From Rhodocyclaceae bacterium (GTDB lineage Bacteria > Pseudomonadota > Gammaproteobacteria > Burkholderiales > Rhodocyclaceae): DNA of 8,688 bases. The DNA lies in assembly GCA_027325905.1 (NCBI GenBank), contig DAIEEM010000016.1:1-8688 (forward strand), read 5' to 3'. Every line of letters begins with the position of its first letter. Position 1 is the first letter of the stretch. The position numbers were made by a program, and so were the translations under genes. The notes below the pieces were generated by a model. That model was not told where the DNA came from. It saw nothing but the letters and a program-made list of their open reading frames with translations, and made no database searches. Shown here piece by piece: positions 1-5,846 of the stretch.

Positions 1-2251
1 AAAGCTGCTTTTCGGTCTCGACGCCTTCGGCGACGACGCGCAGGTTGAGGCTGTTCGCCACGGCGATGATGGCGTTCGAGATGGCCTGGTCGTTGACGTT
101 GGTGTCGAGCCCCTCGATGAAGGAGCGGTCGATCTTGAGCGTATCCACGGGCAGGCGCTTGAGGTAGCTCAGCGACGAGTAGCCGGTGCCGAAGTCGTCG
201 ATCGACAGGTGGATGCCCATCGACTTGAGTTGCCAGAGGATGTCCATCATGTCCTTCGCCGACTGCATGACCATGCTCTCGGTGAGTTCGACTTCCAGCC
301 ATTTGGCATCGAGGCGGGTTTCGTCGAGTATCTCGGCCACCCGCTCGGCGAAGCGCGCGTTGCGCAACTGGCGCACCGACAGGTTGACGGCGACGCGCAC
401 CGGCGCCAGGCCGCAATCCTGCCAGGCCTTGTTCTGGGCGCAGGCTTCGCGCAGCACCCATTCGCCGATGATGGCGATGAGGCCGGAGTCTTCCGCCACC
501 GGAATGAAATCGGCCGGCGGAATGTCGCCGCGCGTCGGATGGTTCCAGCGCAGCAGCGCCTCGACGGCGACGACGCGCCCGGTCTCGATCTCGATCTGCG
601 GCTGGTAGACCAGGCGCATCTCGCCGCGCTCCAGGGCATGGCGCAGGCCGTGCTCGAGCTCGAAGACGTCGCGCGGCAAACCTTCATGGCCGGGGCGGTA
701 GAACTGGTAGGTGTTGCGGCCGGCTTCCTTGGCCCGGTACATGGCGATGTCGGCATGCTTGACCAGGGTTTCGGCATCCGCGCCGGCCAGCGGATAGACG
801 GCGATGCCGATGCTGGCGCCGATAAAGACGTCCTGGTCTTCGATGCGGAAGGCCGCCGCCAGGCTCTCGATGATCTTCTCGGCGACATTGGCGGCGCCGG
901 CGGCGCCGGCCAGTTCCGGCAGGATGACGGTGAACTCGTCGCCGCCGAGACGAGCCACGGTGTCCTGGGCGCGCACGGCGCCGACGATGCGCTGCGCCGT
1001 CTGCTGCAGCAGCATGTCGCCGGCGCGATGGCCGAGCGTGTCGTTGACCAGCTTGAAGCGGTCGAGGTCGAGGAACAGCAGGCCGACGTCGGCGCCGCTG
1101 CGTTGCGCCTGCACCATCGCGTGCTCGAGGCGGTCGGCGAACAGCAGGCGGTTGGGCAGCGCGGTGAGGGCGTCGAAGTGGGCGAGACGATGCAGCCGCT
1201 CCTCGTTCTGCTTGACGAGGCTGATGTCGGAAAACACCGCGACGTAATAAACGACGGCGCCGCCGGCGTCACGCACGGCGCTGATGTGCAGCCACTCGGG
1301 ATAGATTTCGCCGTTGCGCCGGCGATTCCAGATCTCGCCCTGCCACTGCCCGGTGACGACCAGCTCGGTCCACATGGCGCCGTAGAAGGCGGCATCGTGG
1401 CGACCGGACTGCAGCACGCGGGGATTCCTGCCGATGACTTCCTGCGGCAGGTAGCCGGTGACCGCCGTGAACGCAGGATTTACCGAGATGATGCTGCCTT
1501 TGCCGTCCGTGACGACGATGCCTTCCTGAGTGTTCTGGAATACCTTGTCGGACAGTTGCAGGCGCCGCTCGGACCGGCGCCGTTCGCGGATGTCGGTCAT
1601 CAGGCACAGCAGGCCGTCGGGCTGGCCGTCGCGGCCGCGCAATGCGGCGACATGCAGACTGACATCGAGCGGATCGCCGGATTTCTTTTGGCGCACGGTT
1701 TCGATATCGCCGACGCTGCGGCCGGCGGCGATATCGCCGGCGAGGCGCTCGAAGTCCGCCCATTGCTCGCGCGCCAACAGCGGACAAGGCAAGCCCATCA
1801 CCTCTTCGGCGCGCCAGCCGAACAGGCGTTCGGCGGCGGGATTCCACAGCCGCACCGAGTGGTCGGGCGCCAGGGCGACCAGCGCCACGGGCAGGGATTG
1901 CACCAACGAGGCGAGCAGTTCGCCTTCCTTCTGCAATGTCTGGCGCATGCGCAGGGTCGGCGTGACGTCGCGCAGCACAGCGACGTAGGCGGCGGCGCCG
2001 GACCATTCGGACTCGGCGACGCGCATTTCGGCGAGACCCCAGCCACCGTCGTCCTGCGGAATCTCGATTTCCGTGGATTCGCCGGCGGCGACGGGAAAGC
2101 CGAAATTGCTTCCCGTCAGTTCGCTGGTGGCGCAGCCGAACAGCGCGCCGCTGGCGCGATTGGCGAAGCAGACCAGACCTTCGCCGTCTACGACCACGAT
2201 ACCGTCGGGCGCGTCCTCGATCCAGCGCAGGGCGGAGGCAAGCGCCTTCAT
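1..2251 (-). CDS. PAS-PAS-PAS-GGDEF-EAL cyclic-di-GMP signalling protein (3' end beyond window)
   Basis: This protein makes and/or breaks cyclic di-GMP under the control of PAS sensor domains. 750 codons are visible and the frame is still open at base 1, so the C-terminus is missing. The ATG at 2251-2249 is preceded by AAGGA (2255-2259) inside the upstream KaiB-like gene, whose stop overlaps it as ATGA, so translation is probably coupled. No signal peptide or membrane segment is seen, which suggests a cytosolic protein. Three PAS-like regions lie at about residues 5-105, 115-225 and 230-350; the third has the typical NPAFTAVTGY core. The GGDEF domain begins near DALTALPNR (D360), has an intact RLGGDEF (436-440), and an RxxD inhibitory site (RAQD, 427-430) five residues before it. 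The EAL domain keeps EALLRW (564-569), ELTES (655-659), DDFGTG (685-690) and LKID (K706), so neither half looks degenerate. By family knowledge it may be bifunctional; the dominant activity cannot be read from sequence. Confidence 0.95.
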   Translation of the reverse strand, partial: MKALASALRWIEDAPDGIVVVDGEGLVCFANRASGALFGCATSELTGSNFGFPVAAGESTEIEIPQDDGGWGLAEMRVAESEWSGAAAYVAVLRDVTPTLRMRQTLQKEGELLASLVQSLPVALVALAPDHSVRLWNPAAERLFGWRAEEVMGLPCPLLAREQWADFERLAGDIAAGRSVGDIETVRQKKSGDPLDVSLHVAALRGRDGQPDGLLCLMTDIRERRRSERRLQLSDKVFQNTQEGIVVTDGKGSIISVNPAFTAVTGYLPQEVIGRNPRVLQSGRHDAAFYGAMWTELVVTGQWQGEIWNRRRNGEIYPEWLHISAVRDAGGAVVYYVAVFSDISLVKQNEERLHRLAHFDALTALPNRLLFADRLEHAMVQAQRSGADVGLLFLDLDRFKLVNDTLGHRAGDMLLQQTAQRIVGAVRAQDTVARLGGDEFTVILPELAGAAGAANVAEKIIESLAAAFRIEDQDVFIGASIGIAVYPLAGADAETLVKHADIAMYRAKEAGRNTYQFYRPGHEGLPRDVFELEHGLRHALERGEMRLVYQPQIEIETGRVVAVEALLRWNHPTRGDIPPADFIPVAEDSGLIAIIGEWVLREACAQNKAWQDCGLAPVRVAVNLSVRQLRNARFAERVAEILDETRLDAKWLEVELTESMVMQSAKDMMDILWQLKSMGIHLSIDDFGTGYSSLSYLKRLPVDTLKIDRSFIEGLDTNVNDQAISNAIIAVANSLNLRVVAEGVETEKQL

Positions 2252-2550
2252 TCGTCCTTCACCGGCTTCAGCGGATGCAGGGCCAAGCCGGCCAGCACCT
2301 TGTCGATATCGGCCAGGTCGCCGATGATGCGCCGGATCGGATGCGGCAACACCTTCTCGACCGTGGGGGTCGCCAGGATGCGATGCGCCTTGGCTTCTTC
2401 CGGGCAGGTCAGGACGTCGACGACTTCGAGCTCGTAGCGATCGGGAAGCTGTTCCTCGCAGAGGCGCTGCAATTGCGCCAAGGCCTGGCGCGAACGCAAG
2501 GTGTGGTCGGTGACATACAGCTTAAGCCGGTATTTCGCTTCCCTGAGCAT
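2248..2550 (-). CDS. KaiB-like protein
   Basis: A 100-residue protein aligning almost end to end, without gaps, with cyanobacterial KaiB as I remember it: a KYRLKLYV first strand, VVDVL in the middle, then ILATPTVEKVLPHPIRRIIGDL and KVLAGL. KaiB is a thioredoxin-like, fold-switching clock protein that binds the KaiC ATPase ring. Homologues outside cyanobacteria are common, often beside kaiC or signalling genes, and their roles are mostly stress-related or unknown. The prolines of the ATP and PxP motifs (P62, P69, P71) are kept. The acidic residue that follows GL in clock KaiB (D91 in Thermosynechococcus) is alanine here (A90). The ATG has a GGGGA ribosome site four bases upstream (2555-2559), and an in-frame stop lies about 35 bases upstream. 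It is the first gene of a two-gene unit, overlapping the GGDEF-EAL gene by four bases. No kaiC lies in this window. The SasA N-terminal domain is related, but the IIGDL block favours KaiB. Confidence 0.88.
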   Translation of the reverse strand: MLREAKYRLKLYVTDHTLRSRQALAQLQRLCEEQLPDRYELEVVDVLTCPEEAKAHRILATPTVEKVLPHPIRRIIGDLADIDKVLAGLALHPLKPVKDE

Positions 2551-2607
2551 TCGGTCCCCAATGGCGGATTCTTCTACTTTCGTCTAGTGGTTTTCGCTAC
2601 ATGACGC

Positions 2608-2636
2608 ATTGTACCGGGCCGCGTCGCACCAGCCAA
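2608..2636 (-). promoter_or_regulatory. Candidate sigma70 promoter of the KaiB-like/GGDEF-EAL unit
   Basis: Read on the minus strand, TTGGCT (2636-2631) is followed after exactly 17 bases by TACAAT (2613-2608), matching the -35 and -10 consensus at 4 and 5 of 6 positions. Transcription would start near 2601, leaving a leader of about 50 bases before the KaiB-like ATG. The -35 box lies inside the interrupted palindrome AGCCA-A-TGGCT (2631-2641), which could be an operator. This is a motif reading only. Confidence 0.55.
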
Positions 2637-2718
2637 TGGCTATCAGGAGCGGCGTTTGCGTGCGGTTGTGCCTTGATGCCAACGCTGCGCAGCCCAGTGC
2701 AGGAATCATGGTAGGCGA

Positions 2719-2730
2719 CGCGCATGCGCG
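2719..2730. repeat. 12-base perfect palindrome in the divergent gap
   Basis: CGCGCATGCGCG is its own reverse complement. It lies between the KaiB-like promoter and the IclR-family gene, about 60 bases upstream of that gene's likely -10 box. It could be a binding site for a dimeric regulator. A GC-rich palindrome of this length also occurs by chance, so this is recorded as a visible structure rather than a proven operator. Confidence 0.3.
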
Positions 2731-2783
2731 AGGTCTCCGAATAATGCCTTAGTAATATCCCGCGGCAACGGGATTTTTCGCAA

Positions 2784-2794
2784 TGTGGCATACT
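2784..2794 (+). promoter_or_regulatory. Candidate extended -10 element of the IclR-family gene
   Basis: TGTGGCATACT contains a TGn extension directly before CATACT, a 4-of-6 match to TATAAT. The start codon is 33 bases after its end, giving a short leader of roughly 26 bases. No convincing -35 box is visible at the right distance. The same TGTGGCATA string recurs upstream of pckG at 8172. Confidence 0.35.
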
Positions 2795-2826
2795 AGCCCG
2801 GTCGTCGAATAACCCAAAGACCGAAC

Positions 2827-3612
2827 GTGACCACAGCCACCCCGCCCGCCGAAGCCAAGAGTCCCATCCAGGTCATCGATCGCATGATGAAGCTGCTCGA
2901 CGTCCTATCGTATTACCACGATCCGGTGAGCCTCAAGCAACTGGCGCTGGAAACGGGCCTGCATCCTTCAACCGCCCACCGCATCCTCGGTGCGATGACC
3001 GTCAGCGGTTTCGTCGAGCGCGCCGATCCCGGCACCTACCGGCTGGGCATACGCCTGCTGGAACTCGGCAACGTCGTCAAGTCGCGCATCAACATCCGCG
3101 ACTCGGCCCTGCCGCCGATGCAGCGACTGCACCAGAAGATCGGCGAGAGCGTCAACCTCGGCGTACGCCAGGGCGACGAGATCGTCTATGTCGAGCGCAC
3201 CTCCAGCGGCCGTTCCTCGGTGCGCGTGGTGCACCTAGTCGGCGCCCGCGCGCCGCTGCACGTCACCGCCGTCGGCAAACTCTATCTCGCCGAGGATGGC
3301 GCACAGAAGGTCAAGGAGTACGCCAAGCGCACGGGCCTGCCGAGCTATACGCCGACGTCGATCACGACGCTGGCGGCGCTGGAAAGGGAACTCGAGCGCG
3401 TGCGCCGCCACAGCGTCGCCTTCGACAACGAGGAAATCGAACAAGGTCTGCGCTGCATCGCCGCGCCGGTGCGCGACGACACCGGCGAACTGGTGGCAGG
3501 GCTCTCGGTTTCGGCCCCTGCGGAACGTCACAATCCAGACTGGGCCGCCGTCGTGCGCGCCACCGCCGACGAGATTTCGACGGCCATCGGCTACGTCAAG
3601 CCCGGCAATTGA
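2827..3612 (+). CDS. IclR-family transcriptional regulator
   Basis: A 261-residue DNA-binding regulator of the IclR family, which usually controls catabolic operons in response to small organic acids or aromatic intermediates. The N-terminal winged helix-turn-helix spans about residues 14-75, with SLKQLALETGLHPSTAHRIL containing the recognition helix. The C-terminal ligand-binding domain (about 90-255) carries the family signatures VGARAPLHVTAVGKLYLA and EEIEQGLRCIAAPV followed by GLSVSAP. Length is normal. I use GTG at 2827: the frame has a stop at 2794-2796, and the first in-frame ATG (2884) would cut into the HTH domain. The ribosome site is weak. It diverges from the KaiB-like unit and converges on the endopeptidase gene, so no operon partner identifies its ligand. 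Autoregulation or control of the divergent unit is possible but inferred. Confidence 0.93.
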   Translation: MTTATPPAEAKSPIQVIDRMMKLLDVLSYYHDPVSLKQLALETGLHPSTAHRILGAMTVSGFVERADPGTYRLGIRLLELGNVVKSRINIRDSALPPMQRLHQKIGESVNLGVRQGDEIVYVERTSSGRSSVRVVHLVGARAPLHVTAVGKLYLAEDGAQKVKEYAKRTGLPSYTPTSITTLAALERELERVRRHSVAFDNEEIEQGLRCIAAPVRDDTGELVAGLSVSAPAERHNPDWAAVVRATADEISTAIGYVKPGN

Positions 3613-3634
3613 AAAACGGGGGCCGCAGCCCCCG
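3611..3634 (-). terminator. Rho-independent terminator of the leftward maeB-patatin-endopeptidase run
   Basis: CGGGGGC (3617-3623), a CGCA loop and GCCCCCG (3628-3634) form a perfect 7-base G/C stem. On the minus strand the stem is followed immediately by TTTTTC (3616-3611), the standard intrinsic terminator layout, 20 bases after the endopeptidase stop codon. On the plus strand the stem is followed by CTTCCC, so it would end IclR-gene transcripts less efficiently. It starts within the IclR stop codon. Confidence 0.8.
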
Positions 3635-3654
3635 CTTCCCGCAGCCGAACCCTG

Positions 3655-4581
3655 TCAGCCGGCGGTCGGACGTTGCGGCAGGCCGGCGCTTTCGACCCAG
3701 CGCTTGATGCGGTTGGCGTCGCCGATACGGGTCATCTTGCCCCAGGAATCCAGCAACACGATGATCGTCGGCTTGTTGTTGATCCAGGTTTGCATGACCA
3801 GGCACTTGCCGGCCTCGTTGATATAGCCGGTCTTCGACAGCCCGATCTCCCAATTCGGGCTCTTGACCAAGCTATTGGTGTTGCGGAACGTCTGCATCCG
3901 TCCGGCGACGGTGACTTCGCGCTCTTTGGCGGTGGTGAATTCGCGGATCAGCGGATATTCGTAAGCGGCGGCGACCATCTTTGCCAGGTCGTGGGCACTC
4001 GAAACGTTCGACGCGGTAAGGCCGGTCGGGTCGGCGAATTGCGTGTCGGCGAGGCCCAGTTCGCGGGACTTGCGGTTCATGGCGGCGACGAAGGCTTCGC
4101 GCCCGCCCGGATAGTTGCGCGACAGGCAAGCTGCGGCGCGGTTCTCGGAAGACATCAACGCCAGGTTCAGCAGTTCCTCGCGCGTCATGCGGGTGCCGAC
4201 GCGCAAGCGCGAATGCGTGCCCTTGAGGGTGTCGACGTCTTCCTCGCCGATCGTCAATTCTTCGCTCAAGTTCGGCTTGGCGTCGAGGGCCACCATTGCC
4301 GTCATCAGCTTGCTGATGGAGGCGATCGGCACGACCGTGTTGGAGTTCTTCTCGAACAGGGCCGTGCCGGTGATCTGGTCCTGCACCAGGGCCGAACTCG
4401 ACTGCACGAGCAGACCTTTGGCGTCTTCGAGCGACGCGCTACGGTGATGACGAATCTTCGCCGGCTTGTGCTTCCTTGCCGCCACCGGCTTCTTCTTGGT
4501 CGTGGCCGCTACCGCCGCAGTAGTTCCCGGTCCCAGCGCCAGGCTCATTGCCACCAGCAATGCCATCCAGCTTCGATTCAT
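3655..4581 (-). CDS. pbpG: Secreted D-alanyl-D-alanine endopeptidase/carboxypeptidase, PBP7 type
   Basis: A low-molecular-weight penicillin-binding protein (peptidase family S11) that cleaves D-Ala-containing cross-links or stem peptides of periplasmic peptidoglycan. I choose ATG 4581 (308 residues) over the longer in-frame ATG at 4659. A strong GGGAGAGGAA ribosome site lies just upstream, and this start puts a signal peptide at the N-terminus (hydrophobic about 5-23, cleavage probably after AVA near residue 25). All three catalytic motifs are intact: SISK (S88-K91), SEN (145-147) and KTG (250-252), the last in the PBP7-like setting KTGYINEAGKC. There is no C-terminal PBP5-type domain, which fits PbpG better than DacA. 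Residues 29-47 form a basic linker with 12 Lys/Arg/His in 19 positions. The gene is last in the leftward run, followed by the 3611-3634 terminator. The choice between endo- and carboxypeptidase is by resemblance only. Confidence 0.9.
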   Translation of the reverse strand: MNRSWMALLVAMSLALGPGTTAAVAATTKKKPVAARKHKPAKIRHHRSASLEDAKGLLVQSSSALVQDQITGTALFEKNSNTVVPIASISKLMTAMVALDAKPNLSEELTIGEEDVDTLKGTHSRLRVGTRMTREELLNLALMSSENRAAACLSRNYPGGREAFVAAMNRKSRELGLADTQFADPTGLTASNVSSAHDLAKMVAAAYEYPLIREFTTAKEREVTVAGRMQTFRNTNSLVKSPNWEIGLSKTGYINEAGKCLVMQTWINNKPTIIVLLDSWGKMTRIGDANRIKRWVESAGLPQRPTAG

Positions 4582-4606
4582 CGTTCCTCTCCCGTGCGAC
4601 CTGCGC

Positions 4607-4637
4607 AGTCTACCATTATTCGGTAGGCACTTCGCAA
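4607..4637 (-). promoter_or_regulatory. Weak candidate promoter for the endopeptidase gene
   Basis: On the minus strand, TTGCGA (4637-4632) and TAGACT (4612-4607) are separated by 19 bases, and the -10 box has a TGn extension. The 106-base gap before the endopeptidase gene is noticeably more AT-rich than its surroundings, which fits an internal promoter. The spacer is longer than ideal, so this is tentative. Confidence 0.3.
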
Positions 4638-4687
4638 GCTTATTATCGGCATAACCCATGCGAAATTAAGGAATTGGAGAGGAAATC

Positions 4688-5845
4688 TCAAGTAACGGGC
4701 GATGTAACGTCGCCCCTCAGGAACGCGGCGACTTCGCCGCGCCGCGCCATTGTATCGTCGTAGCCGAGCGCAATCAGCGCCTGGGTATAGGACTTTTCGA
4801 ACAGCAGATAACTCGTCAGGGCGCCACCTTTCCGGTTCATGGCGCCGACGCCGCGCAACAGTATCCGCACCGGCCACGGTAAGGCTTTGGCGTGGCGCGC
4901 CGCCAGGTAATCGAGACGCTGCGACGGCGAGATATGCAGGACGTCGATGGAACGCAATGTCAGGCTCCGTTCCCGTCGTACCGCTTCCGGAATCAGCGCC
5001 AGCGTACGGTTGATGCGGATCATGCGCTCGATGTCGGCGGACAGGCTGTCGAGGAAGATGCTCGACAAGGCATGGCCGGCGATCTGCGCCAGCGTCGGAT
5101 AATGCTCGGCGCGCGGCCTTTCCCCCTCCGTCCCCAGGCGGCCGGCGCCGATGACCAGGACGCGATCGGCGCCGAGGTGGATCGCCGGCGAGATCGGCGC
5201 CAACTGGCGCATCGATCCGTCGCCGAACCATTCGCGATGCAACTTTACCGCCGGGAAGACAAACGGGATCGCCGAGGACGCCAGCAGGTGGTCTACCGTC
5301 AGCTTGACGTGGGCGCCGAAGCGCTGGGAACGCCGCCAGGGCTCGAGGTCGGCGCGCCCCTGGAAGAAAGTCACGCTTTGCCCCGACGCATAGCCGGAAC
5401 AAGTGATGCTGACGGAATGCAGGGCGTGTTGCGCGATGGCGCGCTCGATGCGGTCCAGGTCGAGGCGGCTTTCCAGCAGGCGCCGCAGCGGCGCGTTGTC
5501 GAGGAGCGAGCGCGGACTGCGGCGGGTGATCCAGCCGAAGGCCAGGGTCGCCAGCCAGCGCGCGCCGGCGATGCCGATGCCGACGGCGTCGGCGCGATAG
5601 ACGTCGCCGGCATGGAAGTTCGCCCAAATGTCGTGGAGGTAATCAACGCCGGCGCCGAAATCGTCCGCCCACGCCGCCATGGTGGCGGCATTGAGCGCGC
5701 CAGCCGAGGTGCCGCAGAGAATGGGAAACGGATTGACGCGGGCGTCGGGCAGCAGTTCCTTGACCGCCTTGAGCACGCCGACCTGGTACGCGGCACGCGC
5801 GCCGCCGCCGGTGAGGATCAGGGCGGTCTTCGGCCTCGCCCGCAT
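4688..5845 (-). CDS. Patatin-like phospholipase
   Basis: A 385-residue patatin-family lipid acyl hydrolase using a Ser-Asp catalytic dyad. The glycine-rich oxyanion loop is GGGARAAYQ (13-21), the nucleophile elbow GTSAG places the serine at residue 47, and the aspartate is D209 in GDGS. The usual family motif is DGG or DGA, so DGS is a small deviation. The patatin fold covers about residues 7-225. The remaining 160 residues resemble the C-terminal extension seen in bacterial patatin-like proteins, and I recognise no named domain there. No signal peptide is seen; a cytosolic or peripheral membrane site is likely. The ATG follows the maeB stop by one base (TGA-C-ATG) and lacks a clear ribosome site, suggesting translational coupling to maeB. 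The substrate is unknown; phospholipid turnover is the family-level guess. Confidence 0.9.
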   Translation of the reverse strand: MRARPKTALILTGGGARAAYQVGVLKAVKELLPDARVNPFPILCGTSAGALNAATMAAWADDFGAGVDYLHDIWANFHAGDVYRADAVGIGIAGARWLATLAFGWITRRSPRSLLDNAPLRRLLESRLDLDRIERAIAQHALHSVSITCSGYASGQSVTFFQGRADLEPWRRSQRFGAHVKLTVDHLLASSAIPFVFPAVKLHREWFGDGSMRQLAPISPAIHLGADRVLVIGAGRLGTEGERPRAEHYPTLAQIAGHALSSIFLDSLSADIERMIRINRTLALIPEAVRRERSLTLRSIDVLHISPSQRLDYLAARHAKALPWPVRILLRGVGAMNRKGGALTSYLLFEKSYTQALIALGYDDTMARRGEVAAFLRGDVTSPVT

Positions 5846-5846
5846 G

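Noticed and set aside
891..908. Tandem 9-base repeat GCGGCGCCG in the GGDEF domain
   Set aside because: It encodes an Ala/Gly stretch in a variable loop, and the domain length appears normal. It reflects composition rather than a repeat element.
247..1395. 382-codon minus-strand frame inside the GGDEF-EAL gene
   Set aside because: Wrong frame: the neighbouring frame carries the intact PAS, GGDEF and EAL motifs, while this one is rich in Ser/Arg/Pro without domains.
209..2437. 742-codon open frame on the plus strand opposite the KaiB-like/GGDEF-EAL genes
   Set aside because: It lies antisense to clear family matches and has no recognisable domain. Long antisense frames are expected in GC-rich genes with strong third-position G/C.
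2597..2791. 64-codon minus-strand frame in the divergent gap
   Set aside because: No ribosome site or family resemblance was seen, and the candidate KaiB-like promoter lies inside it. More likely non-coding.
4582..4659. 26-residue N-terminal extension of the endopeptidase from ATG 4659
   Set aside because: It would bury the signal peptide behind a charged stretch and ignores the strong ribosome site in front of ATG 4581.
4697..4715. Hairpin GGGCGA-7-TCGCCC at the end of the patatin gene as a terminator
   Set aside because: It lies within the coding sequence, has a short stem, and is not followed by a T-run on the minus strand.
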